Notes under the pieces: model-generated | Told to the model about the DNA's origin: nothing | The model's database searches: none | What the model saw: the letters and a program-made list of their open reading frames with translations, nothing else | Program-made: the position numbers and the translations under genes | Part shown: piece after piece, positions 16,591 through 24,941 of the stretch | Position numbering within the stretch: the first letter of the stretch is position 1 | Layout of the letters: each line of letters starts with the position of its first letter | Assembly (NCBI GenBank): GCA_039822045.1 | Contig: JBCBMY010000011.1 | Span: forward strand, 124,001-188,000 | Reading direction: 5' to 3' | Origin: HLUCCA09 sp039822045 | Lineage (GTDB): Bacteria > Pseudomonadota > Alphaproteobacteria > Rhodobacterales > Rhodobacteraceae | Length of the DNA: 64,000 nucleotides

Positions 16591-16919
16591 GTCTCGTCGC
16601 CCGGGACGTCGGGGCGGTGGCGCAGCCCGGGATGCGTGCCGAGCCCGGTGAGCATGTCGGTGGCGTCGGGCAGGCGCATGCCGTGTGGGAGCGCTTCGGG
16701 GAAGATCAGGACACACGTGGTTGCCAGGCCGAGCGCATCTTCCAGCGCCTCGGCCAGCGGCCTTTCAAAGGCGTGGGCCAGGCGCGCGCGCGGATCGCCG
16801 CTGATCACCTCGACATGGTCAAGATCGAGGCCCGGCGCCACGTCAAGGAGATGTGCGAAGACGAGCGGCTGACTGTCGAACGTGCCGGCATAAACGGCAA
16901 TCCGGGTTGGAACCTTCAC
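16587..16919 (-). CDS. Conserved-looking hypothetical protein in the ALDH-SDR operon
   Basis: About 110 residues from GTG 16919 (VKVPTRIAVYAGTFDSQPL), chosen because GAGGG lies seven bases upstream and the SDR stop is 10 bp before. A longer frame from 16958 would overlap the SDR gene. It contains a short AVYAGTFDS stretch and no signal peptide or membrane span. I cannot assign a family. It overlaps the peptidase start by 4 nt, so the products are probably made together. Confidence 0.65.
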   Translation of the reverse strand: MKVPTRIAVYAGTFDSQPLVFAHLLDVAPGLDLDHVEVISGDPRARLAHAFERPLAEALEDALGLATTCVLIFPEALPHGMRLPDATDMLTGLGTHPGLRHRPDVPGDET

Positions 16920-16929
16920 GTCGTCGCCC

Positions 16930-17667
16930 TCAGATGCACCTGCCGCCATCGACCTCAAGCACCGCCCCGGTGATCATCGAAGCAGCGTCGGAGCACAGGA
17001 AGGTCGCCGCGGCCCCCATGTCTTGCGGGGTAGAGAACCGGCCGAGCGGGATGGTGGACAGGAACTTGGCCCGCATCTGGGGCGTGTCCTCCCCCATGAA
17101 CGACGGCAGGAGCGGTGTCTCGCCAGCCACCGGCGCGATGGCATTGACGCGGATCCCTGCGGGCGCGAGTTCGACGGCCATGGCTTTGGTGGCGGTGATC
17201 ATCCAGCCCTTCGAGGCATTGTACCAGTTGAGCCTGGGCCGGGGCGAGATGCCGGCGGTCGACGCAACATTCAGGATTGCGCCCGCACCCCGCGCCTTCA
17301 TGCCGGGCACGATGGCCCGCGCCGTGAGATAGACCGACTTGGCGTTGACAGCGAGCACGCGGTCGAAGTCCTCCTCCTCCACATCCTCCAGCGGGGTCGG
17401 ACGGTGGGTGATGCCGGCATTGTTGACGAGAATATCGAGAGGGCCGAGAGCGCAGTCGATGGCCTCGGCCATGGCGAGGACTGAAGCGCGCTGCGATACG
17501 TCGGCTTCGACGGGCACTCCGTCGATCTCGGCGGCAACGGCCGCGGCGCCTGGCAGATCGATATCGGCCACTGCGACGCGCGCGCCTGCCTCGGCAAAGC
17601 TTCGGGCGATCCCGGCGCCAAAGCCCGACGCACCGCCGGTGACAAGCGCGATCTTGTCGTTGAGCAT
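16930..17667 (-). CDS. Short-chain dehydrogenase/reductase (SDR)
   Basis: A 245-residue classical SDR. It has the dinucleotide site TGGASGFGAGIA, the NNAG motif in ILVNNAGITH, the catalytic Tyr-x3-Lys in WYNASKGW, and a C-terminal EVDGGR. An Asp in VAVADIDLPG suggests NAD rather than NADP. ATG 17667 has GGGAGGAG upstream. It follows an aldehyde dehydrogenase gene, and the pair suggests stepwise oxidation of an alcohol to an acid. The substrate is unknown. Confidence 0.88.
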   Translation of the reverse strand: MLNDKIALVTGGASGFGAGIARSFAEAGARVAVADIDLPGAAAVAAEIDGVPVEADVSQRASVLAMAEAIDCALGPLDILVNNAGITHRPTPLEDVEEEDFDRVLAVNAKSVYLTARAIVPGMKARGAGAILNVASTAGISPRPRLNWYNASKGWMITATKAMAVELAPAGIRVNAIAPVAGETPLLPSFMGEDTPQMRAKFLSTIPLGRFSTPQDMGAAATFLCSDAASMITGAVLEVDGGRCI

Positions 17668-17690
17668 CGATCTCCTCCCTGTCCCGACCC

Positions 17691-17737
17691 AAATCCCTTT
17701 CAAAGGGATTTGCAAATCCGTTCTTGAAACGGATTTG
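17691..17737. repeat. Two adjacent related hairpins between ALDH and SDR genes
   Basis: AAATCCCTTT (17691-17700) pairs with AAAGGGATTT (17702-17711). Immediately after, CAAATCCGTT (17713-17722) pairs with AACGGATTTG (17728-17737). Both contain AAATCC/GGATTT and look like two variants of one palindromic unit. They lie in the 93-bp space inside the operon. Confidence 0.75.
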
Positions 17738-17760
17738 GCGCCGGTGGCAGCGTGGCCGCC

Positions 17761-19233
17761 TTAGCCATGGTGTGCGGCCACGGTCTTGAGGGCAGAGAAT
17801 CCGTAGAGGGCCTCGAACCCTTTTTCGCGGCCATGGCCCGACCGACCCACCCCGCCAAAGGGCAGCTCCACGCCGCCCCCAGCTCCGTAGGTGTTGATAA
17901 AGACCTGTCCCGCGCGGAGCTGCTCGGCGAGGCGCATTTGCCGACCACCGTTCCGCGTCCAGATCGCGGCCACAAGGCCATAACCCGTGCCATTGGCAAT
18001 CGCGACCGCCTCCGCGTCGTCATCGAACGGCAGGAGCACCTGCACCGGACCGAAGATCTCCTCCTGCGCCAGCACATGGGTGGGGGTCGCTCCACCAAGA
18101 AGCCGAGGCGCGACATAGTGGCCTCCTGACGGCGCGTCTGGCGTAACATGACCCTCGGCCAAAACATCGAGGTCCGCCCCGCGGGCGAGATAGCCCTCCA
18201 CGATGTCTTTCTGCCGTGCCGAGATCAGAGGGCCCACGTTCTTGTCGTCGAGCGCTGGCGCCGCGGTCAGGCCACGGTAGCGCGCAGCCATCGCCGCACC
18301 GACCTCGTCGACGCGCGTGCGATGGACCAGGATCCGCGAGGCGGCCGAGCAGGTCTGGCCGGCATTCTGGATGCCGGCGCCGACGAGGAAAGGCAGCGCC
18401 GCGTCCAGATCGGCGTCGGCGAAGACGATCTGGGGGGACTTGCCGCCAAGCTCCAACGTCACGGGCACCACGTTCCGCGCTGCCGCCGCCTGCACCTCGA
18501 CGCCCACTGGGACGGAGCCTGTGAAGGAGACATGGTCGACCCCGGGATGCCCGGCGAGGGCCGCGCCGACCGTTTCGCCCAACCCCGGCACGACGTTCAG
18601 TGCCCCCGGCGGCAGCCCCTCCTCCAGCGCGATCCGCGCGAACGCAAGGGCAGTCAAGCTGGCTTCCTCGGCGGGCTTCAGGACGCACGCATTGCCCATA
18701 GCAAGTGCGGCGCCGACCGAGCGCCCGACGATCTGCATCGGGTAGTTCCACGGCACGATATGCGCGGTTACGCCGTGGGGTTCGCGACGGGTGTAGACGG
18801 TGTATCCGGGCAGGTAGGGCAGTGTTTCGCCCGTGATTTTGTCGGCCGCTCCGCCGTAGAACTCGAGATAGCGGGCAAGGGCGACGGCATCGGCGCGGGC
18901 CTGGGTCAGGGGTTTGCCGACGTCGCGTGCCTCCAATCGAGCGAGGCGCTCGATTTCGCCCTCGACCCGCCGACCGATGCGGGCCAGTAGCCGCCCGCGC
19001 GCGGCCGCGGGCATCTGCCCCCAATCTCCCGCAAGCGCCGACCGCGCGGCTGCAACGGCGTCATCGATGTCCGCGGTCGTGCCGCTGCCGATCTCGCCGA
19101 CGATATGGCCCGTCGACGGATCTTCGACGGGCAAGCGCTCCGGCGAGGATCGCCACTGGCCGCCGATCAGCATCTCGGTCGCGTCGAACCACCCCTCGGT
19201 CGCGGCGCTGCCCTCGGGCCTTTGTCCGTCCAT
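17761..19233 (-). CDS. NAD(P)-dependent aldehyde dehydrogenase
   Basis: A 490-residue aldehyde dehydrogenase. The catalytic Cys is C295 in GQTCSAASR and the general base is Glu261 in LELGGKSP. PWNYP and the SFTGS nucleotide-binding turn are also present, and the C-terminal part has EEIFGPV and PFGGVGRSGHGREKG. It resembles betaine/aminobutyraldehyde-type dehydrogenases of broad specificity. ATG 19233 has GGGAGGAG upstream. It is first in the operon with the SDR, a hypothetical gene and the P1 peptidase. Confidence 0.92.
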   Translation of the reverse strand: MDGQRPEGSAATEGWFDATEMLIGGQWRSSPERLPVEDPSTGHIVGEIGSGTTADIDDAVAAARSALAGDWGQMPAAARGRLLARIGRRVEGEIERLARLEARDVGKPLTQARADAVALARYLEFYGGAADKITGETLPYLPGYTVYTRREPHGVTAHIVPWNYPMQIVGRSVGAALAMGNACVLKPAEEASLTALAFARIALEEGLPPGALNVVPGLGETVGAALAGHPGVDHVSFTGSVPVGVEVQAAAARNVVPVTLELGGKSPQIVFADADLDAALPFLVGAGIQNAGQTCSAASRILVHRTRVDEVGAAMAARYRGLTAAPALDDKNVGPLISARQKDIVEGYLARGADLDVLAEGHVTPDAPSGGHYVAPRLLGGATPTHVLAQEEIFGPVQVLLPFDDDAEAVAIANGTGYGLVAAIWTRNGGRQMRLAEQLRAGQVFINTYGAGGGVELPFGGVGRSGHGREKGFEALYGFSALKTVAAHHG

Positions 19234-19397
19234 TGGCGCTCCTCCCGGCTCTGCCCGCCGAAGGTGGCCGAGGCCGCAATGCGGGTCAACGCATCCCGCG
19301 TACTCTCAAACGGGGCGAGCCGGGCCGCAGGGGCCGGGCCGTCGCCGTGCGTCGCTGCCGTCTCGGAGCCCTTGCATCGCTCAGGCTGGATGAATGA

Positions 19398-19928
19398 CTA
19401 CGCGGAGTGAGCAGACCAATCGGCCATGGCCCATGCCCGATAGAGTTCGGTCTGCGACTTCATATCGTCCCAGAGCCAGGCCATGCGGTCGACGAACCAG
19501 ACCTTGCCGAGAACAGCGGCATGATAGCCCGTAGCGGCAAGCCAGAAGTCCTGGCGCAGGAAACCCACGACGCAAAGCACGATGAAGAGCACGGAAGAGA
19601 GCGTTGCGACCGTGGCCATGCGCGCATGCTCATGCGGGATCGGCACACGCCGCCGATTGAGATAGGCCCGCTCGCCCAAAACGCCGCGTGCCATCCAGCT
19701 GTCGGCGCGTTCGGGCGGCGGAAAGAGCCTTGGGTTCAGCCAGATCCAGGCGCACGCCAGCGCGGCGGGCACCATCCCCCAGAGCCCGATCCAGAAGAAA
19801 CTCCAGGCCGCAAGAAAGACGATGGGCGCAGCGAAGAGCCGGGTCAGGCCGCTCGCCGGGTTGGCGTGCCGGGCCCAGACCGTGTCGTCCATGCCCATGA
19901 GGCGTTCGGATGCGCGGAATATATCCAT
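19398..19928 (-). CDS. DUF6653-like membrane protein
   Basis: A 176-residue integral membrane protein. The N-terminus MDIFRASERLMGMDDTVWARHANP resembles the DUF6653 family as I recall it. At least three hydrophobic helices are visible (about LFAAPIVFLAAWSFFWIGLW, MVPAALACAWIWL and VATLSSVLFIVLCVVGFL). ATG 19928 begins the conserved part; the longer frame runs through the terminator of the upstream gene. The function is unknown. No partner genes are evident, since terminators or gaps lie on both sides. Confidence 0.7.
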   Translation of the reverse strand: MDIFRASERLMGMDDTVWARHANPASGLTRLFAAPIVFLAAWSFFWIGLWGMVPAALACAWIWLNPRLFPPPERADSWMARGVLGERAYLNRRRVPIPHEHARMATVATLSSVLFIVLCVVGFLRQDFWLAATGYHAAVLGKVWFVDRMAWLWDDMKSQTELYRAWAMADWSAHSA

Positions 19929-19965
19929 GCCCTTGCGTCCTATCGGATCTTTCAGGTCCAAAGAA

Positions 19966-19992
19966 AAAGGCCGGGCGCACGGCCCGGCCTTT
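19966..19992 (-). terminator. Intrinsic terminator of the Bax inhibitor-1 gene
   Basis: AAAGGCCGGGC (19966-19976) pairs with GCCCGGCCTTT (19982-19992), an 11-bp stem with a 5-nt loop. On the minus strand it is followed by CCTTTTTCTTT, a good T-tract. It lies 24 bp after the stop of the minus-strand gene. Confidence 0.88.
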
Positions 19993-20015
19993 CGCAATTC
20001 GACGTCGTCACGCCT

Positions 20016-20795
20016 CTAGCGTTCCTGGCCAAATAGGCTCAGCAGCATGATGAACATGTTGATGAAGTCCAGGTAGAGCGACAGGGCGCCCATGATGGCG
20101 GCCTTCCCAAGCCATTCCTGATCGCCCGTGGAGGCCATCTGGATGTAGGTGTTCTTGATCTGCTGCGTGTCATAGGCGGTCAGGCCAGCAAAGATCAGCA
20201 CGCCAAGCACCGAGATCGCGAACATGATCGCGGGCGAGCCCAGGAAAATGTTGACGATGGAGGCCACGATCAGGCCGATCACGCCCATGATCAGGAACGA
20301 GCCCCAACCCGAGATGTCCTTCTTCGTAGTGTATCCCCAGAGCGACAGGCCCGCGAAGGCAATCGCCGTGATGAAGAATACCTGCGCGATCGACATCGAC
20401 GTGTAGACGATGAAGATCGAGCTGAGGGACAGGCCCATCAGGAGGGCAAAGGTGTAAAACACCAGCTGCGCCGCACCAGCCGACATCCGATTGACCATCG
20501 CCGAGAAGCCGAAAACCATGATCAGCGGGGCAAACATGATCACCCAGCGAAGTGGTGACGCATAGATCGCGGCGCCGAAGCTTGTCAGGTAGGTGTTTGC
20601 GCTGATTTGGCCGACAGCGAGCGAGGGATCCGTGGTGGTCGCAAGGCCCGAGATGGCCCAGGCCGCGGCGCCGGTGATGATCATGCCCACGGACATCGTG
20701 CCGTAGACCTTGTTCATATGAGCCCGGAGGCCCTCGTCAATCGCGGCGGAGCGGACGCCGGCAACTCCGGTCCGCGCCGTCTGATATTCTGCCAT
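20016..20795 (-). CDS. Bax inhibitor-1/YccA family membrane protein
   Basis: A 259-residue protein with about seven transmembrane helices of the BI-1/YccA (TMBIM) superfamily, which act as pH-sensitive calcium leak channels or FtsH-associated proteins. The C-terminal helix-flanking TAYDTQQIKNTY motif carries the family's Asp, and DFINMFIMLLSLFG ends the protein. ATG 20795 (MAEYQTAR) has GGAGGAACGA upstream, which rules out the ATG four codons earlier. It is monocistronic, with its own promoter and terminator. Confidence 0.92.
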   Translation of the reverse strand: MAEYQTARTGVAGVRSAAIDEGLRAHMNKVYGTMSVGMIITGAAAWAISGLATTTDPSLAVGQISANTYLTSFGAAIYASPLRWVIMFAPLIMVFGFSAMVNRMSAGAAQLVFYTFALLMGLSLSSIFIVYTSMSIAQVFFITAIAFAGLSLWGYTTKKDISGWGSFLIMGVIGLIVASIVNIFLGSPAIMFAISVLGVLIFAGLTAYDTQQIKNTYIQMASTGDQEWLGKAAIMGALSLYLDFINMFIMLLSLFGQER

Positions 20796-20856
20796 TCGTT
20801 CCTCCATAATACGTCAGTGCGCACCGAAGCCTGGCGGGCGACGGTGGTCACGAGAG

Positions 20857-20885
20857 AATATTGGGAAAGGGAGGCGACCTTTCAA
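20857..20885 (-). promoter_or_regulatory. Sigma70-type promoter for the Bax inhibitor-1 gene
   Basis: On the minus strand a -35 TTGAAA (20885-20880) and a -10 AATATT (20862-20857) are separated by exactly 17 bp. The start of transcription would be near 20850, giving a leader of about 55 nt before ATG 20795. Confidence 0.5.
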
Positions 20886-21265
20886 GGGATTTATGACCGA
20901 AACCGTCCAGTAAGCGCTGCGCCGCAGAGCCGGCGCAAGTCCAGATGTATGCTTTTTGAAACAAAGCCTTAATTGGTGGCGCTTTGGGATGGCGCGGCGG
21001 TCTGCCGCCCTTGCTTCGCGGGCCTGTCCACGGACAAATCGAAGCCAATGAAGGACGACGCGCCACGCAAGACGTCGGCATCGGCTCACAAGACGTGGAC
21101 CAAAGCGGTTGATTGGTAGGTGGGTACCGGGTTGGCACGTGCGCTGCGCGTCTCACTTGAAGCGGTGCAAGAGACCCTCATTGCCGGCGAAACCCTTGCC
21201 ATTGGTCAACTGATGCGGGGAGCCCTGGTTGGGCTGCCCCGCGGTGTCACAGGTTTCGTGTGGCC
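20886..21265. other. Intergenic region with no recognised gene
   Basis: About 380 bp between the Bax inhibitor-1 promoter and the DUF1127 gene. Short open frames occur on both strands, but none has a ribosome site plus recognisable product. I see no tRNA fold or clear repeat here. Confidence 0.5.
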
Positions 21266-21502
21266 TCAGCGACGCCAGTGGGCGGGCACGTCCCAAAGCG
21301 GACGGCTGGCCTCAGCGTCTGCCTCGGCTTTGGAAATCCCGATATCCCGCAGCGCTGCCTCGTCGAGATCGGCCAGGGCCTGACGCTGCCGGAGCAGTGA
21401 AAGAAAATCGCCAAGGCGTGGAGTGCTCGTGCCCTGCCGCGCAAGCAGCGGGCGGCCGAGACGGAAACCGGATGCAGTGTTGCTACTGGTGGTCGTGGTC
21501 AT
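21266..21502 (-). CDS. DUF1127 domain small protein
   Basis: A 78-residue protein with the C-terminal YjiS/DUF1127 motif: LADLDEAALRDIGISKAEAD, followed by the usual short Arg-rich end. DUF1127 proteins in alphaproteobacteria are small, often RNA-linked or involved in phosphate, carbon or stress homeostasis. ATG 21502 has GAGGAGAG upstream. It is divergent from a LysR gene with a 163-bp AT-richer gap, so LysR control is possible. Confidence 0.85.
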   Translation of the reverse strand: MTTTTSSNTASGFRLGRPLLARQGTSTPRLGDFLSLLRQRQALADLDEAALRDIGISKAEADAEASRPLWDVPAHWRR

Positions 21503-21572
21503 CGTCGTCTCTCCTCTGCTAGGGCCCGTACATTAACCATCTGTTGGGTAACTCGGGGCCTCCATCAAATTC

Positions 21573-21590
21573 CTTGATCTATATGGCAAG
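21573..21590. promoter_or_regulatory. Candidate operator between the DUF1127 and lysR genes
   Basis: CTTGATCTATATGGCAAG is an imperfect palindrome (CTTGnnn-TATA-nnnCAAG) centred between the divergent starts. It could be the LysR site or part of a promoter. No strict T-N11-A match was found. Confidence 0.3.
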
Positions 21591-21665
21591 CCGTGGCACA
21601 TCTGTGAAACGAATGTTTTTGAACAGACACATCACACAACGTGATCGATCCCAGAGGACACTGCC

Positions 21666-22562
21666 ATGCCCCGCAATCTCGACCTGACGGCGCTTCGATC
21701 TTTTGTTGCGGTTGCCGAGTCGGGCGGCGTGACGCGCGCGGCCGGCTTCCTCAATCTGACCCAGTCGGCAGTGTCGATGCAGCTGAAGCGACTTGAGGAG
21801 GGCCTGGATCTGTCGCTGCTCGACCGATCGGGGCGCGGTGTTGCGCTGACGGGCGAGGGAGAGCAGCTTCTGGGCTATGCCCGACGGATACTGGCATTGA
21901 ACGACGAGGCAGTGGGCCGACTTACCGCGCAGGAGTTCGAAGGAGAGATCACGCTCGGCGTCCCCCATGATGTGGTCTATCCGTTCATCCCGCACGTGCT
22001 CCGCCGGTTCAACGCGGCCTATCCGCGAATGCGCGTCAACCTACTGTCGTCCTACACCACCAAGCTGAAATCAAAGTTCTCGGACGGGTCCTGCGGCATG
22101 ATCCTGACAACCGAAGAGGAATGCGGCGCCGAGGGCGAAACGCTGACGGAACGGCCGCTGATCTGGGTCGGGGCACCGGGCGGCCAGGCGTGGCGCGGGC
22201 GGCCCCTGCGCCTGGCCATCGGCCGGCACTGCGCGTTTCGTCCGGGCGTGATCCGTGCGCTCGACCGCGCGGAAACGGACTGGACGCTGGCCATTGAGTC
22301 GGACAGCGACCGCACCATCGAGGCCACCGTAAGTGCGGATCTGGCGATTCACCCCGTGCTGGAAGGCGCAGAGCCGCCGCTGACAGAGCCCGTCGTCCAT
22401 GGCGGCGCGCTGCCAGAGCTCGACCGGTTCAAGATCAATCTGTACATCTCGGAAACAGCGCAGGGGCCTGCCGAACGCGCGCTCGCCGATCTTGTGCGCG
22501 ACATCTATCGACAGGATTCAGCCACGGTGCGCGCGGGCGCCGTCCGTTCGGTGGCTGCGTAA
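21666..22562 (+). CDS. LysR-family transcriptional regulator
   Basis: A 298-residue LysR regulator. The N-terminal winged helix-turn-helix is clear (DLTALRSFVAVAESGGVTRAA, then LTQSAVSMQLKRLEE), with LFDR-like LLDRSGRGVALTGEGE following. The C-terminal part is a periplasmic-binding-like effector domain. It is divergent from the DUF1127 gene, a usual arrangement for a LysR regulator and its target, though the effector is unknown. The downstream gene irr is convergent. Confidence 0.92.
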   Translation: MPRNLDLTALRSFVAVAESGGVTRAAGFLNLTQSAVSMQLKRLEEGLDLSLLDRSGRGVALTGEGEQLLGYARRILALNDEAVGRLTAQEFEGEITLGVPHDVVYPFIPHVLRRFNAAYPRMRVNLLSSYTTKLKSKFSDGSCGMILTTEEECGAEGETLTERPLIWVGAPGGQAWRGRPLRLAIGRHCAFRPGVIRALDRAETDWTLAIESDSDRTIEATVSADLAIHPVLEGAEPPLTEPVVHGGALPELDRFKINLYISETAQGPAERALADLVRDIYRQDSATVRAGAVRSVAA

Positions 22563-22574
22563 CGAGGTTGGGCT

Positions 22575-23012
22575 TCAGCGGCGCCGGAGCCGGATCACGA
22601 CATCGACTTTCGTGATTTCGGCGCCATCGGGCGCGTCGGGAAGGCGCGCGATCTGCAGCTCTTCCGCCGGAGCGTCGGTCAGGGCGTGGCTGTCTTCCCA
22701 GAAGAAATGCGGGTGATCGTCGACGCGCGTATCGAAGTAGCTCTTCGTGCCGTCGACCGTAATCTCCTGCATGAGCCCGGCCTCGCAGAAGGCCCGAAGC
22801 GTGTTGTAGACAGTCGCGAGAGAGACCTTTTCGCCGGCATCGCGACTAGCATCGAAGAGCGTCTCGGCGGTCACGTGGCGGTCGCGGCCATCGCCCACCA
22901 GAAGCGAGGCGAGCACGATACGCTGGCGGGTTGGACGCAGCCCTCCGCGCGCCAACCAGTCCGCCCCGCGCTTGCGCGACGCGTCGCCCACTCCGAATTC
23001 TGACTCAATCAT
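22575..23012 (-). CDS. irr: Iron response regulator Irr (Fur family)
   Basis: A 145-residue Fur-superfamily repressor/activator that senses haem status in alphaproteobacteria. The DNA-binding part reads GLRPTRQRIVLASLL, with SLATVYNTLRAFCEAGLMQEI as the Fur-type recognition region. PHFFWEDSHALTDAP replaces the Fur metal site with the Irr His-rich haem-binding type. The GCPWE haem motif of Bradyrhizobium Irr is absent, as in other Rhodobacterales. ATG 23012 is the sensible start; the frame upstream is non-specific. It is divergent from fabA, a common alphaproteobacterial neighbour. Confidence 0.92.
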   Translation of the reverse strand: MIESEFGVGDASRKRGADWLARGGLRPTRQRIVLASLLVGDGRDRHVTAETLFDASRDAGEKVSLATVYNTLRAFCEAGLMQEITVDGTKSYFDTRVDDHPHFFWEDSHALTDAPAEELQIARLPDAPDGAEITKVDVVIRLRRR

Positions 23013-23175
23013 GCCTGCTACATATGCGATCGCGCGCGCGTTTTTCAATTGGAATCGGGTTTTGGCCTCTGCGTCGAAGTGGCTTGGGGGCGTGCCGGGC
23101 GCCCTTGCACCGTCGCGAGGGCGGGTGATAGAGACCCCAAACCGATGGCGGGCAGAACCAAGGACGCGGGCGGGC

Positions 23176-23682
23176 ATGGCGAACTTCCCAACGAGTTTCG
23201 ACAAAGAGGGGCTTTTGGCCTGCGCGCGCGGCGAGTTGTTCGGCCCCGGCAATCCGCAGCTTCCCGAACCGCCGATGCTGATGATGGACCGCGTCACCGA
23301 AATCTCGGGCGATGGCGGCCTGCATGGCAAGGGCCACGTTGTCGCCGAGCTCGATATTGATCCCGATTTATGGTTCTTCGCCTGCCACTTTCCGGGCGAT
23401 CCGGTGATGCCGGGCTGCCTCGGCCTTGACGCGCTGTGGCAGCTTACCGGCTTCAACCTGGGTTGGCGCGGGATGACAGGGCGGGGCCGCGCGCTTGGCG
23501 TCGGCGACGTCAAATTCACCGGCATGGTGACACCCGAAAAGGCCAAGCTCACCTACCACGTCGACTTTACACGGGTCATCGATCGCAAGCTCAAGATGGG
23601 CGTGGCCGACGGCCGGATGTTCGCTGACGGCGAAGAGATCTATACCGCAGAGAAGATGAAGGTCGGTCTGTTCACCGACTGA
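23176..23682 (+). CDS. fabA: 3-hydroxydecanoyl-ACP dehydratase/isomerase FabA
   Basis: A 168-residue hotdog-fold enzyme that dehydrates beta-hydroxyacyl-ACP and isomerises trans-2- to cis-3-decenoyl-ACP, the entry to unsaturated fatty acids. The catalytic His lies in CHFPGDPVMPGC and the Asp in LGLDALWQL. ATG 23176 starts the canonical MANFPTSFDKEGLL sequence; the open frame upstream runs into the irr leader. It is followed after 27 bp by fabB and then fabI, one lipid-synthesis operon. Confidence 0.96.
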   Translation: MANFPTSFDKEGLLACARGELFGPGNPQLPEPPMLMMDRVTEISGDGGLHGKGHVVAELDIDPDLWFFACHFPGDPVMPGCLGLDALWQLTGFNLGWRGMTGRGRALGVGDVKFTGMVTPEKAKLTYHVDFTRVIDRKLKMGVADGRMFADGEEIYTAEKMKVGLFTD

Positions 23683-23709
23683 CCGCAACGAACCCACGGG
23701 AGCCCCACC

Positions 23710-24936
23710 ATGCGCCGCGTCGTCGTTACCGGACTCGGGATCGTCTCGCCCATCGGCAACTCCGCCGATGACGTGTCGGCAGCGCTAAAGGCGGGCCGTT
23801 CGGGCATCGAGGCCAGCCCCGAAATGGCCGAGCACGGCTTTCGCAGCCGGATCGCTGGCACGCTCAAGATCGACCCGGCCGCGCATATCGACAAGCGCAC
23901 CCTTCGGTTCATGGGGCCCGGCGCAGCCTATTCCTATATTGCGATGGAGCAGGCCATCGCGGATGCCGGCCTGACAGAGGCCGAGGTGAGCCACGAAATG
24001 ACCGGTCTGATCGCGGGCTCGGGCGGGCCCTCGACGTCGGCCATGCTCACAGCACACGAAACGGTGCTGAAGACCGGTGCGACCAAACGGATTGGGCCGT
24101 TTGCGGTGCCGAAATGCATGTCGTCGACCGTCTCGGCCAACCTCGCGACCGCGTACAAGATCAAGGGGATCAACTTCTCGATCACCTCGGCCTGTTCCAC
24201 CTCGCTGCACTGCATCGGCATCGCCGCGGGGCAGGTGGCACTCGGTACGCAAGACGTGATGTTCGCCGGGGGCGGCGAGGAGCTCGATTGGACGCTCTCG
24301 TGCCTCTTCGATGCGATGGGGGCGATGTCGTCGAAGTTCAACGACACGCCAGAGCGGGCCTCGCGCGCGTTCGACGCCGACCGTGACGGCTTTGTCATCG
24401 CCGGCGGCGGCGCCATCGTCGTGCTGGAGAGCCTGGACCGCGCGCAAGCACGCGGCGCGCGGATTTATGCCGAGGTCACGGGCTTTGCCGCCACATCGGA
24501 CGGGCACGATATGGTAGCGCCATCGGGCGAGGGCGGCGAACGCGCCATGCGCGGCGCTCTCCGGACACTGCCCGCCGACCGGCGCGTGGGCTATATCAAC
24601 GCCCATGGCACCTCGACGCCTGTGGGCGATGTGGGCGAGGTGGAAGCCGTGCGCCGGGTCTTTGGCGAGGATGCACCGGTGATCTCGTCGACCAAATCGA
24701 TGACGGGCCACAGCCAGGGCGCGGCGGGGGCACAGGAGGCAATCTATTGCCTTTTGATGCTTGAGGGGGATTTCATTGCGCCCTCGATCAATGTCGAAAC
24801 GTTGGATCCGGCCCTTGCCCCGCGAGAAATTGCAGCCAAAACCGTTGAGGATGCCGGTCTCGATACGGTCATGACAAACAGCTTCGGCTTTGGTGGCACC
24901 AACGGCTCGATGCTCCTTTCGAAATTGCGGGATTAA
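23710..24936 (+). CDS. fabB: Beta-ketoacyl-ACP synthase I FabB
   Basis: A 408-residue condensing enzyme that elongates the cis-3-decenoyl-ACP made by FabA. The active-site Cys is in TSACSTSLHC, and the two catalytic His are in NAHGTSTPVGD and KSMTGHSQGA. The C-terminal FGFGGTNGS loop is present. Length is normal. It lies 27 bp after fabA and 5 bp before fabI. Confidence 0.96.
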   Translation: MRRVVVTGLGIVSPIGNSADDVSAALKAGRSGIEASPEMAEHGFRSRIAGTLKIDPAAHIDKRTLRFMGPGAAYSYIAMEQAIADAGLTEAEVSHEMTGLIAGSGGPSTSAMLTAHETVLKTGATKRIGPFAVPKCMSSTVSANLATAYKIKGINFSITSACSTSLHCIGIAAGQVALGTQDVMFAGGGEELDWTLSCLFDAMGAMSSKFNDTPERASRAFDADRDGFVIAGGGAIVVLESLDRAQARGARIYAEVTGFAATSDGHDMVAPSGEGGERAMRGALRTLPADRRVGYINAHGTSTPVGDVGEVEAVRRVFGEDAPVISSTKSMTGHSQGAAGAQEAIYCLLMLEGDFIAPSINVETLDPALAPREIAAKTVEDAGLDTVMTNSFGFGGTNGSMLLSKLRD

Positions 24937-24941
24937 CGACC

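Noticed and set aside
20848..21156. 102-codon minus-strand frame in the gap upstream of the Bax inhibitor-1 gene
   Set aside because: It runs through the likely promoter, lacks a ribosome site and has no recognisable or conserved-looking sequence.
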